NCBI RefSeq assembly: GCF_020859565.1 | Contig: NZ_JAJHUO010000054.1 | Coordinates: 9,820 to 49,039 of the forward strand | Origin: Saccharothrix luteola | Lineage (GTDB): Bacteria; Actinomycetota; Actinomycetes; Mycobacteriales; Pseudonocardiaceae | DNA: 39,220 nt | Direction: 5' to 3' | Shown: positions 1 through 8,329 of the stretch, in pieces | Position numbering within the stretch: the first letter of the stretch is position 1 | Layout of the letters: each line of letters begins with the position of its first letter | Program-made: the position numbers and the translations under genes | Notes under the pieces: generated by a model | What the model was told of the DNA's origin: nothing | What the model saw: only the letters and a program-made list of their open reading frames with translations | The model's database searches: none

Positions 1-110
1 CCCCCCCCGGGGGGGGCGGGGCGCGCCCCCCCCCCCCCCGCCGCCCCCCCCCCCCCGCCGCCCCGCCCCCCGCCCCCCCCCCCCCCCGGCCCCGCGGGGG
101 GGGGGCTTCT
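1..110. other. C/G homopolymer-rich low-complexity end
   Basis: The stretch consists almost only of C and G runs, with no A or T until about position 107. No coding or regulatory structure can be read in it. It is most simply a low-quality or artefactual contig terminus rather than natural sequence. It lies immediately downstream of the first gene's stop codon. Confidence 0.8.
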
Positions 111-129
111 CCGGTCACCGGCGGTGACG

Positions 130-1704
130 TCAGTGGGCGACGGCCACGGTCTGCGGCGGCAGGAGGGGAAGGCCGAGGATCATGTCGGACGCCTTCTCCG
201 CGATCGCGATCGTCGGGCCGTTGGGGTTGGCGAACACCGTCGGCATGACCGACGCGTCCACGACCCGCAGGCCCTCCAGCCCCATGACCTTCAGCTCGGG
301 GTCGACGACCATGCCCATCGCGCACGACCCGGCCGCGTGGTAGGCCGTCTCGGAGTACCGGCGCGCGTGGGCGCGCAGGTCCTTGTCCGAGTCGGACTCC
401 GGCGGGTTGTGCAGCGCCTCGGCGTAGGGCTTGAGCGCCTTCTGGTTCGCGATCTCCATGGTGAGCCGCAGGCCCGCCACCGCGGCGTCCATGTCGGACT
501 CCTCGGCGAAGAAGTTGTGCAGGATCCGCGGCTTGGTGGTCGGGTCGGCCGACGCGATCATGATGTGGCCGCGGCTGAGCGGGTCGATCACGTCCGCGCC
601 GAAGGAGATCGCGTGCGCGGTCGGCACGCCGAGGCCGCCGTCGGCGAACATCACCGGCGCGGCGTGGAACTGGAGGTCGGGCAGCTCCAGGCCGGCCTGC
701 GAGGCCACGAACCCGCCGGACTCGGGGATGTTGGACGTGAGCGGCCCGCGCCCCTCCTCCATGAACTGCCGGACGTACTCCGGCTGCCCGGCCGCCAGCA
801 GGCTCACCGGCTGGGAGGTGGTGTAGATCAGGAAGTCGTGCGTGTGGTCGATCAGGTTCTGGCCGACCATCGGCTGGTCCAGCACGACCGGGATGTCGAG
901 CGCGCGCAGCAGCTCGGCCGGGCCGACGCCCGAGAGCTGCAGGAGCTGCGGGGTGTTGTAGGCGCCCGCCGACAGGATGACCTCGCGCGTGGCGCGGATC
1001 TCGAACTGCTCGCTGAGCCGGGAGGCGGCGACGCCCACGGCGCGGCCGTTCTCGAACAGCACCCGGTGCACGAGCATGTCGGTCTCGACGGTCAGGTTCG
1101 GGCGCGCCATCGACGGGTGCAGGTACGCCACCGCGCTGCTGCACCGGCGACCGTCGCGCTGGGTCACCTGGTAGAAGCCGAAGCCCTCTTCCTTGGCCGC
1201 GTTGAAGTCGTGGTTGGCCGGGTAGCCCGCCTCCAGCGCCGCCTCGACGAACGCGGTCGTCATCGGGTTGTTGGAACGGTTGTCGGACACCGACAGCGGG
1301 CCGCCCACGCCGTGGTACTCGTCGGCGCCGCGCTCGTTGTCCTCGGACCGCTTGAAGTACGGCAGCAGCTCGTCGTAGCTCCAGCCCGGCTGGTTCCACG
1401 CGTCGTAGCGCTCGCGGGCGCCGCGGATGTACACCATGCCGTTCATGCCGCTGGTGCCGCCGAGCATCCGGCCGCGCGGCAGGTAGATGCGGCGGTTGTC
1501 GGCGTACGGCTCGACGTGGGTGTCGTAGTCCCAGTCGAGGTTGGTGCGGAAGAGCTGGGCGCACGCGGCCGGGATGTGGATGTTCTGGGAGCTGTCGACC
1601 GGCCCGGCCTCGATCAGGCAGACCTTGACGTCCGGGTCCTCGCTCAGCCGTGCGGCGAGCACGCACCCAGCGGAGCCGGCGCCGACGATAACGTAATCGT
1701 ACAT
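130..1704 (-). CDS. GMC-family FAD-dependent oxidoreductase (choline dehydrogenase-like), copy 1
   Basis: A 524-aa flavoprotein predicted to oxidise an alcohol using FAD; the substrate cannot be read from sequence. The N-terminus starts with the dinucleotide-binding motif VIVGAGSAGCVLAARL. It is followed by the GMC signature 1 (GRMLGGTSGMNGMVYIRG, about residues 80-97) and signature 2 (GAYNTPQLLQLSGVGP). The C-terminal catalytic region has YHAAGSCAMG, whose His matches the catalytic base, and NPNGPTIAIAEK with the second-site Asn. I chose the ATG at 1704 because GGAAAGGA lies just upstream and the FAD fold begins at residue 2; an in-frame ATG 57 bases upstream lacks this support. It is divergent from the SnoaL-like genes and clearly paralogous to the GMC gene at 3939-5519. 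Length is normal and all key motifs are present, so it should be active. Confidence 0.93.
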   Translation of the reverse strand: MYDYVIVGAGSAGCVLAARLSEDPDVKVCLIEAGPVDSSQNIHIPAACAQLFRTNLDWDYDTHVEPYADNRRIYLPRGRMLGGTSGMNGMVYIRGARERYDAWNQPGWSYDELLPYFKRSEDNERGADEYHGVGGPLSVSDNRSNNPMTTAFVEAALEAGYPANHDFNAAKEEGFGFYQVTQRDGRRCSSAVAYLHPSMARPNLTVETDMLVHRVLFENGRAVGVAASRLSEQFEIRATREVILSAGAYNTPQLLQLSGVGPAELLRALDIPVVLDQPMVGQNLIDHTHDFLIYTTSQPVSLLAAGQPEYVRQFMEEGRGPLTSNIPESGGFVASQAGLELPDLQFHAAPVMFADGGLGVPTAHAISFGADVIDPLSRGHIMIASADPTTKPRILHNFFAEESDMDAAVAGLRLTMEIANQKALKPYAEALHNPPESDSDKDLRAHARRYSETAYHAAGSCAMGMVVDPELKVMGLEGLRVVDASVMPTVFANPNGPTIAIAEKASDMILGLPLLPPQTVAVAH

Positions 1705-2768
1705 CCGCGATCCTTTCCGGTTTTCGTCCTGAAGAAATGCGCCGACCTGTGCCCGCGTCACCGGTCCCGGCGGCGCGGATGACAGTCAACGAGGTGAACA
1801 ACCGCAGTCAGGCCATGGCGGCGGACCTGCCCGAGGGCGGATCGCCGCGTAGTGCGCGCATTCGGCGGACGACCCGGTGTCCGAGGTGTGGCGGCAATTG
1901 CGCGGCAGTCGTGGGTACGTGGTTGCGCGCGCAACGGCAATGAAGGACCGGATCGCCACCGTGAACGCTACCGCACACGAGCGGCCGGGAAATTGCCGAG
2001 CGCCCGAGCGTACGGGAACCCGAATCTCCGCGACGCGCGGCAGGTCCTGGCGGCGATCGGTGCGGCAGTGGCTGCCTGGCTTGTCCTGGTCGGGGCGAAG
2101 CGGCCGGAACCATTGCTCCTCCAGTCCACGGCAATAATGCGGTCATCGTGGCTCGGTCGGCCGGGCCCGGACTACTTCGGCGTTGCCCTGGTCGAAGCGC
2201 TGCGATCACGCGCGAATGTCGTGCGGAACGGCCGGGTGATGTTCGTGCGCGGCGATGGATTCGATCCGTGCGGGACATCACCGCAGATCAGACCCTGGAT
2301 CGTGGCGACGGCGCACCGGCCTGTCGTCCTTGGTGTCCTCCTTGTCTCGCGCGCGGGGCGTCCTTCCCATACCGTCCTTCGCCGTCTTCTCCGGGATCAT
2401 TCCGACATTGAATGTGAGCTCCCCTCGAAATAGCCTTCGGTACCGTCGAAACTTTTCGCTCGCATTCGACCGTTATGTCCGAATCTTCGGGAATGGAGCG
2501 GTCGGTGCAAGTATTTCCGGATCTTCGGGGTCACTCGCGGCCGAATGGCTGCTTCTGGTCGGTTCACCCCGGTGCGCCAATCACCGGCGGTTGCCGGCCG
2601 CGCTCGGCACAAAGCAACACGGAAGAAGTGGGGTCAGTTCGATCCGGGGAGGATCGAGGGTGTCGGACGTGCGTTGCGCGTTTTCCGGCGATCATTTCCG
2701 ATGAACTGGCCCACTGGTTCCGCGGAACTGGTTCACGCTGCTCGTGCGGGAACCGATGAGGAGGAAAT
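1705..2768. other. Long divergent intergenic region, no convincing gene
   Basis: About 1.06 kb separates the two divergent transcription units. Open frames exist on both strands, as expected at high GC, but none shows a good ribosome binding site together with recognisable protein composition. The part from about 2400 to 2520 is visibly richer in A/T than its surroundings and is a plausible promoter zone. The only defined motif I find is the palindrome and direct repeat just upstream of 2769, listed separately. Confidence 0.6.
2704..2731. promoter_or_regulatory. Candidate operator upstream of the SnoaL-like gene
   Basis: A perfect 12-bp palindrome, GTTCCGCGGAAC, lies at 2717-2728. It is flanked by two direct copies of GAACTGG (2704-2710 and 2725-2731) spaced 21 bp, about two helical turns. 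The block ends about 37 bp before the ATG at 2769, so a protein bound there could block or recruit RNA polymerase. The regulator is unknown and no regulator gene lies in this cluster. Confidence 0.4.
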
Positions 2769-3236
2769 ATGGCTACGGCCACCACAGATCGTGCAGCGCA
2801 GCTCAATGCCTACTACGGGCCCTTCACCTCGGAGAAGGAGAAGGAAGTCCTGAGCGTCCCGCTCCGCCTCGTCGCGGCGTGGGCCGAGAACGACGCGAAC
2901 GGCGTCGCGGACGTCTTCACCGAGGACGGCATCCTGATCCTGCCGGGTGACGTGTTCAAGAAGGGCCGCGACGAGATCCGCTCGTTCATGAAGGCCGCGT
3001 ACGCGGGTCCCTTCAAGGGCAGCGGCGTGACCGGCAACCCGGTCGACGTCCGGTTCTACGCCGACGACGTCGCGCTGCTGCGCACGCACGGCGGCATCCT
3101 GGCCCCCGGTGAGACCGAGATCGCCCCCGAGCTCGCGGTCCGGTCGACCTGGGTCTGCGTCAAGCGGGACGGCACGTGGTTGCTCGCCGGTTACCAGAAC
3201 AGCCCGCGCGGCGAAGGCGCGACGCTGCGCTGGTAA
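2769..3236 (+). CDS. SnoaL-like / SgcJ-EcaC type NTF2-fold protein, copy 1
   Basis: A 155-aa cytoplasmic protein with the NTF2-like cone fold used by ketosteroid isomerases, polyketide cyclases and the SgcJ/EcaC family. The start ATG is preceded by GAGGAGG at ideal spacing. Family landmarks include an N-terminal helix with AAWAENDANGVADVF, then TEDGILILPGD, the KKGRDEIRSFM helix, and a C-terminal strand reading VRSTWVCVKRDGTWLLAGYQ. It is an evident paralogue of the next gene, sharing the layout YYG..T, W..ND..G, F.E.G and VVKRDG.W..A.YQ.SP. No reaction can be assigned; such proteins act as isomerases, cyclases or dehydratases, or only bind small molecules. Its position between two GMC oxidoreductases suggests it handles their substrate or product. 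Confidence 0.85.
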   Translation: MATATTDRAAQLNAYYGPFTSEKEKEVLSVPLRLVAAWAENDANGVADVFTEDGILILPGDVFKKGRDEIRSFMKAAYAGPFKGSGVTGNPVDVRFYADDVALLRTHGGILAPGETEIAPELAVRSTWVCVKRDGTWLLAGYQNSPRGEGATLRW

Positions 3237-3265
3237 CGGGTTCCGGGGCGCCCGCCGAGGTCGGG

Positions 3266-3304
3266 GCGGATCAGCGGCGCCACCCCCTGCCGCTGCTGAT
3301 CCGC
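3266..3304 (+). terminator. Hairpin between the two SnoaL-like genes
   Basis: GCGGATCAG at 3266-3274 pairs with CTGATCCGC at 3296-3304, and the stem is extended inward by GCGGC/GCCGC. There is no clear T-run, as is common in high-GC actinomycetes. It may reduce read-through from the first gene to the second. Confidence 0.55.
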
Positions 3305-3376
3305 TCGTTCACCGGGGTTCGCGGAATCCACGCGCTCGAAGACAGACCGCACCCAGCCGACCGCACAGGAGAAGAA

Positions 3377-3832
3377 ATGGGTTCCAAGGCCTCATCGCTC
3401 GTCGCCCAGGCCAAGCAGTGGGCGACTTACTACGGTGACTACACGACGGGCCCGGAGGGCGCCGCGCTGACCATCGCGCTGCGCTTCCGCGCCCTGTGGG
3501 AGGACAACGACGCCGAGGGCATCACCGACCTGTTCGTCGAGAACGGCAGCCTGCTGCTCGGCGACGAGCAGCTCAAGGGCCACGGTGAGATCCACGCCTA
3601 CCTCACGGCGGCGTTCAACGCCGGTTTCCGGGGCACGAAGCTGATCGAGGAGGTCGCGGACGTCCGGCTGCTGAGCCCCGACGTCGCGATGGTCATCACG
3701 ACGGGAGGGCTGGCGGCGAAGGACGCCACGTCCGTCCCGGAGGGCAACTCCTCCCGCACCATGTGGGTCGTCGTCAAGCGCGACGGCGACTGGTGGCTCG
3801 CGTCCTACCAGTCCAGCCCGCTCAAGGGCTGA
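3377..3832 (+). CDS. SnoaL-like / SgcJ-EcaC type NTF2-fold protein, copy 2
   Basis: A 151-aa paralogue of the 2769-3236 product, with the same NTF2-like architecture. The ATG at 3377 has AGGAGAAGAA directly upstream; the open frame extends further 5' but without conserved sequence. Landmarks are ALRFRALWEDNDAEGITDLF, VENGSLLLGDEQLKGHGEI and, near the end, MWVVVKRDGDWWLASYQSSP. It ends about 106 bp before the second GMC gene and is probably co-transcribed with it. Two diverged copies side by side could form a heterodimer or act on two successive intermediates; this is inference. Confidence 0.85.
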   Translation: MGSKASSLVAQAKQWATYYGDYTTGPEGAALTIALRFRALWEDNDAEGITDLFVENGSLLLGDEQLKGHGEIHAYLTAAFNAGFRGTKLIEEVADVRLLSPDVAMVITTGGLAAKDATSVPEGNSSRTMWVVVKRDGDWWLASYQSSPLKG

Positions 3833-3938
3833 TCCACCTCCACCACGTCCGCAGGCCGCGCAGGGTCCGGGAGTCGAACGACGGGTCGTGCGCGGCTTCC
3901 GGCGGCGCGCGGGCCGCTCGTTGCAGAAGGAGAACCGG

Positions 3939-5519
3939 ATGTACGACTATGTGATCGTCGGCGGCGGGTCCGCGGGCTGCGTGCTCGCGGCACGGCTCAC
4001 CGAAGACCCGGACGTCACCGTGTGCGTGGTGGAAGCCGGTCCGCTCGACACCGTGGAGAACATCCACGTGCCGGCCGGTTTCGCGAAGCTGTTCCGCACG
4101 GGCGTGGACTGGGACTACGACACCCACGACGAGCCGGGCCTCAACGGGCGCCGCGTGTTCCTGCCGCAGGGCCGCGTGCTGGGCGGCACCAGCTCCATCA
4201 ACTCGATGATCTACGTGCGCGGCAACCCGCTGGACTTCGACGCCTGGGGCCAGCCGGGGTGGGGTTTCGACGACCTGCTCGGCTACTTCCTGCGCTCCGA
4301 GGACAACGACCGCGGCGAGTCGGCGTTCCACGGCGTGGGCGGCCCGCTGGGCGTGTCGGACAACCGCGCGCGCAACCCCATGTCCACGGCGTTCCTCGCC
4401 GCCGCCGCGGCGGCCGGGTTCGCCGCCAACGACGACTTCAACGGCCCCGCCCAGGACGGGTTCGGCTACTTCCAGGTCAACCAGCGCGACGGCCGCCGGT
4501 CCAGCGCCGCGACCGCGTTCCTGCACCCGGTGCTGCACCGCCCGAACCTCACGCTGGAGGCGAACCTCCAGACCCACCGCGTGCTGGTCGAGGGCGGACG
4601 TGCCACGGGCGTGGTCGGCTTTCGGGCCGGCGAGGAGATCACCGTGCGCGCCGAGCGCGAGGTCGTCCTCGCCGCCGGGGCGTACAACTCGCCGCAGCTG
4701 CTGATGCTGTCGGGCATCGGGCCGGCCGCGATGCTGGGCGCGCTGAACATCCCGGTCGTGCTCGACCAGCCGCTGGTCGGCCAGAACCTCCAGGACCACG
4801 CGCTCGTGCCGCTGGTCTACACCCACCGGCACCCGATCAGCATGCTGGCGGCCGGGGCCCCCGAGTCCGTCCACCAGTTCGTCACCGAGGGCCGGGGCCC
4901 GCTGACCTCCAACGGCCCCGAGGCCGGCGGGTTCGTGCGGACGCTGAGCGGCCTGCCCGCGCCGGACGTCGAGTTCCTCACCGCGCCGGTGATGATCGCC
5001 GACAGCGGCCTGGCCGCGCCCACGGCGCACGCGATCACGCTGGGGGCGTCGCTGCTCACGCCGCTGAGCCGCGGGCACGTGTCGCTGGGCTCGGACGACC
5101 CGACGGCCAAGCCGCGGATCGTGCACAACTACTACGCCGACCCCGCCGACCTGGACACGGCCGTGCGGGCGTTGCGGATCGCGTTGGAGATCGCCGGCAC
5201 GGCGCCGCTGGAGCCCTACACGGAAACGGCGTTCCGGCCTCCGGCGTCCACTTCGGAGGAAGACCTGCGCGCCTACGCGCGAGCCCGCACGCAGTCGACC
5301 TACCACCCCGTCGGCACGTGCGCCATGGGGCAGGTCGTGGACGCCGAACTGCGCGTCATGGGCGTCGAGGGACTGCGCGTGGTCGACGCCTCGGTGATGC
5401 CGACGATCACCCGCGGCAACACCAACGCCCCGGTCATCGCGATCGCCGAGAAGGCCGCCGACCTCATCAGCGGTGCCCCGGCGCTGCCGGCGCGCGGCAC
5501 GGAAGCCCTGGCCGCTTAA
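3939..5519 (+). CDS. GMC-family FAD-dependent oxidoreductase, copy 2
   Basis: A 526-aa paralogue of the gene at 130-1704, predicted to be an FAD-dependent alcohol dehydrogenase or oxidase. The start ATG at 3939 follows AGAAGGAGAA and leads directly into VIVGGGSAGCVLAARL. The GMC signature 1 reads GRVLGGTSSINSMIYVRG and signature 2 reads GAYNSPQLLMLSGIGP. The catalytic region carries TYHPVGTCAMG (His) and NTNAPVIAIAEK (Asn), closer to the classical choline dehydrogenase pattern than copy 1. No signal peptide is seen, so it should be cytoplasmic. It sits downstream of the two SnoaL-like genes and is followed by a strong terminator hairpin. Confidence 0.93.
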   Translation: MYDYVIVGGGSAGCVLAARLTEDPDVTVCVVEAGPLDTVENIHVPAGFAKLFRTGVDWDYDTHDEPGLNGRRVFLPQGRVLGGTSSINSMIYVRGNPLDFDAWGQPGWGFDDLLGYFLRSEDNDRGESAFHGVGGPLGVSDNRARNPMSTAFLAAAAAAGFAANDDFNGPAQDGFGYFQVNQRDGRRSSAATAFLHPVLHRPNLTLEANLQTHRVLVEGGRATGVVGFRAGEEITVRAEREVVLAAGAYNSPQLLMLSGIGPAAMLGALNIPVVLDQPLVGQNLQDHALVPLVYTHRHPISMLAAGAPESVHQFVTEGRGPLTSNGPEAGGFVRTLSGLPAPDVEFLTAPVMIADSGLAAPTAHAITLGASLLTPLSRGHVSLGSDDPTAKPRIVHNYYADPADLDTAVRALRIALEIAGTAPLEPYTETAFRPPASTSEEDLRAYARARTQSTYHPVGTCAMGQVVDAELRVMGVEGLRVVDASVMPTITRGNTNAPVIAIAEKAADLISGAPALPARGTEALAA

Positions 5520-5534
5520 GGGTTCCGGGTACTC

Positions 5535-5569
5535 GGATCGGCCGGACGGCACGCCCGCCCGGCCGATCC
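5535..5569 (+). terminator. Rho-independent-type hairpin after GMC copy 2
   Basis: GGATCGGCCGG at 5535-5545 and CCGGCCGATCC at 5559-5569 form a perfect 11-bp stem with a 13-nt loop, starting 16 bp after the stop codon. No U-tract follows, which is typical for actinomycetes. Confidence 0.75.
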
Positions 5570-5659
5570 GCCACGTCCGCGCCCGAGTCGTCACGGCACC
5601 ACAGGCGTGCCATACCCTTGCTCCGGAGCGGCGGCGTGACCGGAGGAGTCGATGCTGGG

Positions 5660-6616
5660 ATGACGGCTGAGCGACCGATGCCCACGCAGGACGACGTGCT
5701 CGGGTACTTCAGCACGCTGTCGAACTGGGGGCGCTGGGGCGACGACGACGAGCTCGGCACGCTGAACCACATCACCGACGACGTCCGGCTGGCGGCGACG
5801 CGGGCCGTGCGCCACGGCCGGAGCGTGTCGTGCGCGTGGGAGGTCGCCGTGCCGGGGGAGATGGAGCGGTCGACGACGACGTGCCCGTGCGCCGCCGACA
5901 TGCCGGGCGCCGAGGACATGCCGGTGCCCGGGTTCCGCAACGACCGGCGCTGGGGCTTCTCGTCCGAGCGGCTCGGCCTCACGTTCCACGGCAACACCAT
6001 CACCCACGTCGACTCGCCGTGCCACCTCTTCTGGGACGGCACGATGTACAACGGGCGGTCGCACTCGTTGGTCGACCCCGCGACGGGATCGGCGTGGGCG
6101 GCCGTCACGGCGGCGGCGAACGGGATCGTCACGCGCGGTGTCCTGCTGGACGTCGCCAGGGTCCGCGACGTGCCGTGGCTGGAACCGGGGCAGGGCGTGT
6201 TCCCAGAGGACCTGGAGGAGGCCGAGCGCCGCCAGGGCGTGCGGGTGCGGTCCGGCGACGCGGTGCTCCTGCGGACCGGCCACGGCCGCGCCCGGCACGA
6301 GGCCGGTCCGTCCGGCGGTTTCACGCAGGCCGGCTGGCACGCGTCCTGCCTGCCGTGGCTGCGCGAACGGGGCGTCGCGCTGATCGGCGCCGACACCCCC
6401 CAGGACGTTCAGCCGTCGGGGTACGAGGACGTGCTGATGCCGGTCCACGCCGTGGGCCTGGTCGCGATGGGCCTGTGGCTGCTGGACAACTGCGACCTGG
6501 AGGCGTGCGCGACGACCGCGGCCGAGCTCGGCCAGTGGGACTTCCAGCTCGCCGTCGCCCCGGTCCGCTTCGCCGGCACGTCCGGCAGCCCGGTCAACCC
6601 GATCGCCACGTTCTGA
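5660..6616 (+). CDS. Cyclase-family metal-dependent hydrolase (kynurenine formamidase-like)
   Basis: A 318-aa protein of the cyclase/kynurenine formamidase superfamily, whose members hydrolyse amide or lactone bonds using divalent metal. The metal site HxxTxTHxDxPxH is visible as HGNTITHVDSPCH at about residues 112-124. Other family features are ELGTLNHI near the N-terminus, RSGDAVLLRTGH, and GADTPQDVQPSG followed by PVHAVGLVAMGLWLLDN. The ATG at 5660 is preceded by GGAGGAG 11 bases upstream; an in-frame ATG at 5678 is an alternative. It lies 140 bp after GMC copy 2 but beyond a hairpin, so co-transcription is uncertain. Context suggests a hydrolytic step on a product of the oxidoreductases. 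Confidence 0.88.
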   Translation: MTAERPMPTQDDVLGYFSTLSNWGRWGDDDELGTLNHITDDVRLAATRAVRHGRSVSCAWEVAVPGEMERSTTTCPCAADMPGAEDMPVPGFRNDRRWGFSSERLGLTFHGNTITHVDSPCHLFWDGTMYNGRSHSLVDPATGSAWAAVTAAANGIVTRGVLLDVARVRDVPWLEPGQGVFPEDLEEAERRQGVRVRSGDAVLLRTGHGRARHEAGPSGGFTQAGWHASCLPWLRERGVALIGADTPQDVQPSGYEDVLMPVHAVGLVAMGLWLLDNCDLEACATTAAELGQWDFQLAVAPVRFAGTSGSPVNPIATF

Positions 6617-6758
6617 CCGCAAGACCCGCGCCACCTGCGTTGCGTCGACCGGGCACCCAGCGGTCGTGCGGCTTTGGCGGAAGTCGACAGAAATGGGCTT
6701 CTCGCGTTGGCGGTTGTGGCATGTCGCCGCCTCAGCGCGGTCCACTACGTTGGCGGGT

Positions 6759-7070
6759 ATGGACAATGACGTTCGTCACACCGCACCCCGTGCCCGCTTC
6801 GATCGCCAAGGGCGGCGCCTGCTCGTGCTCGGCATCGGGGTCTTGGCCGTGCTCGTCTCGGCGACCGTGCTGGCCTTGAAGGACCTCGGCGCGGTGGTGG
6901 TGCGCTTAGTGGAGCAGGGCACGCCGGTCTGGGCGCTCGGCGTGTTCGTCTTCGCGGTGTTCGCGGGCATCGCCAAGATCGTGACCTCGTTCAGCGAGCC
7001 CATGAGCCGGGTCGTGCGGATAGTCGAACTCCGCCGGGCCGCCGGCGACGACCCCGGCCGTGACACCTGA
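6759..7070 (+). CDS. Small two-helix membrane protein
   Basis: A 103-aa protein with a basic N-terminus and two hydrophobic segments: LLVLGIGVLAVLVSATVLAL (about residues 22-41) and a second rich in V/F/A (about 58-78). The C-terminus is charged. The start ATG was chosen because the preceding open frame has no conserved character; its ribosome binding site is weak. I do not recognise the family. It converges with the haloperoxidase remnant, with only 13 bp between them. Confidence 0.6.
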   Translation: MDNDVRHTAPRARFDRQGRRLLVLGIGVLAVLVSATVLALKDLGAVVVRLVEQGTPVWALGVFVFAVFAGIAKIVTSFSEPMSRVVRIVELRRAAGDDPGRDT

Positions 7071-7083
7071 GCCGTGCGGCAGT

Positions 7084-7486
7084 TCATCGACGCGGCCGGA
7101 AGTAGCGCTTCGTGATGTCGTCGCCGACGGCCGCGCCGAGGGTGGTGCCGTCGACGTCCGCAGGCCGGAAGTGGATGCCTGCCCAGATACGTGCCTCGAC
7201 GACTTCGGCGGTGGCCTGCGAGAAGCTGTCGCAGTGCCGCGTGGTGCCGCTGTCGGCGCTGAACGCGCTGAAGGGGACGAAGTAGTGGGCGTAGGCCGTC
7301 ATCTGCGCGGCGGTGCGGCAGGTGTGGCCGGAGGGGTAGTCGGGATTCGGCGGGGTCGTCACCAGCGGCGTCCACCCAGGGTCGGCCGCCGTGGCCGAGT
7401 TGCCGTCGGTGTCGGCGGACCGGATGGCCGTGATCGGCCGCCAGAAGTGCCAAAATTCCTTGTCCAACGCGCAGATGTCGGATTCA
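7084..7486 (-). pseudogene. C-terminal fragment of vanadium-dependent haloperoxidase / PAP2-type phosphatase
   Basis: About 130 residues match the C-terminal half of vanadium-haloperoxidase-like PAP2 proteins. Visible motifs are FWHFWRPITAIR (anion-binding region), PDYPSGHTC (the PSGH motif with the acid-base His) and ARIWAGIHFRPADVDG (the Arg plus vanadate-ligand His). The fragment ends in a normal stop. Upstream of about 7486 the same frame becomes Arg/Pro-rich sequence with no similarity, so the N-terminal two thirds, including one anion-binding motif, is missing. Full-length relatives are typically over 400 residues. It is therefore a truncated relic next to mobile-element debris. Confidence 0.75.
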
Positions 7487-7789
7487 TCCCACCGCATCCG
7501 ACGACCCGGCAGGCTCTCCGGAACGCGTCGCGACCTGCGCCGTCGGCACCTCCCCGGTGGGACGCCATCCCCGAGGGTGGTCACCATGGGTAACCGAATC
7601 GTCCCCAGCCTCGTGTTCGGCGGCCACCCCGGACCGGGAGCTCTCCCCCCGGACCCGCATCCCACGGGGCCCGACTCCGACAATGGCGGCCCCGACGGCG
7701 ACGGTCGATTCCCGCGGCGGTGGGATTTGGACCTGCGCCGGACCGAGGCACCGCGTCCCGGTGCCCTGCCGGCCCGGCGCACGTCGTAG

Positions 7790-8185
7790 CCGCGCCGCCA
7801 CGCCATCCGCACGTTCGACGAGAAAGGCCGGATCGGCGATCGGCTGCTGTTCGGCGTTCTGGAGTGGCACAGCCGGATGCCGGTGTCGATCCGGGTGCAC
7901 GACAGCGGCGCCGTGGTGGTGTGCCGTGATCCGCGCGGCGGATCGGCGTTGACCGAACGCTCCTTGGTCGCGGTGCCGGCGCCGATCCTGCGCTGGTGCG
8001 GGTTCGCCGGGCGGGAACAGGTGCTGCTGGTGGCGGTGCCGTCGTTGTCGGCGCTGGTCATCTACGGTCAGGAGACGCTGGACCGTCTGCTGCCTGACCC
8101 CCGGGCGGGTGGTGGCCGAGGCGCGTTCGGCCGGTGGAGGGTCGTCGGTGTCCCGGATGCCGGGCGACCGTGCGGATCGCGGTGA
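7790..8185 (+). pseudogene. AbrB/MazE/SpoVT-like DNA-binding protein remnant
   Basis: The frame reads RTFDEKGRIGDRLLFGVLEW followed by PVSIRVHDSGAVVVCRDPRG and, further on, LVAVPAPILRWCGFAGREQVLLVA. This matches the AbrB-like protein that in actinomycetes precedes a site-specific integrase gene: a swapped-hairpin domain with a proline-aromatic core and an HWCGL-like segment. No good start codon or ribosome binding site is seen, and after about 8100 the frame loses similarity. The ATG at 7877 lies inside the domain. I treat it as a decayed gene. Confidence 0.55.
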
Positions 8186-8186
8186 C

Positions 8187-8329
8187 GTGGCGGTGGCTCT
8201 GCTCGTTCTGGAGCGGATGAGCCTCACCCCGAGGATCTGGTCGCCGCCGTGGCCGCGCGGACGGTCCCGACGTTCGCCGAGTTGGTGCCGAAGGTGTTCG
8301 AGGCGATTGTCCGGGCCGGGGTGCGTTGA
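8187..8329 (+). pseudogene. Site-specific integrase N-terminal remnant
   Basis: Two frames must be joined near 8233 to read ALLVLERMSLTP and then EDLVAAVAARTVPTFAELV, ending at a TGA at 8327. This resembles the start of the tyrosine-type integrases that follow AbrB-like genes in actinomycetes (their N-termini carry a PTFAEYVP-like segment). The catalytic domain is absent. A one-base shift plus truncation indicates a relic. Confidence 0.45.

Noticed and set aside
124..1782. Long plus-strand open frame opposite the first GMC gene
   Set aside because: Arg/Val/His-rich mirror sequence produced by GC bias antisense to a clearly conserved protein; no family features.
2255..2704. Plus-strand frame of about 149 codons in the divergent intergenic region
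   Set aside because: No ribosome binding site, odd Ser/Arg-rich composition and no recognisable family.
3822..5594. Long minus-strand open frame opposite the second GMC gene
   Set aside because: Same type of antisense shadow; composition is non-protein-like and no start signal is present.
4022..5659. 5' extension of the cyclase-family gene to about 860 codons
   Set aside because: The upstream part lies over the GMC gene in another frame and is Arg/Pro/Gly-rich; the family domain begins only after the ATG at 5660.
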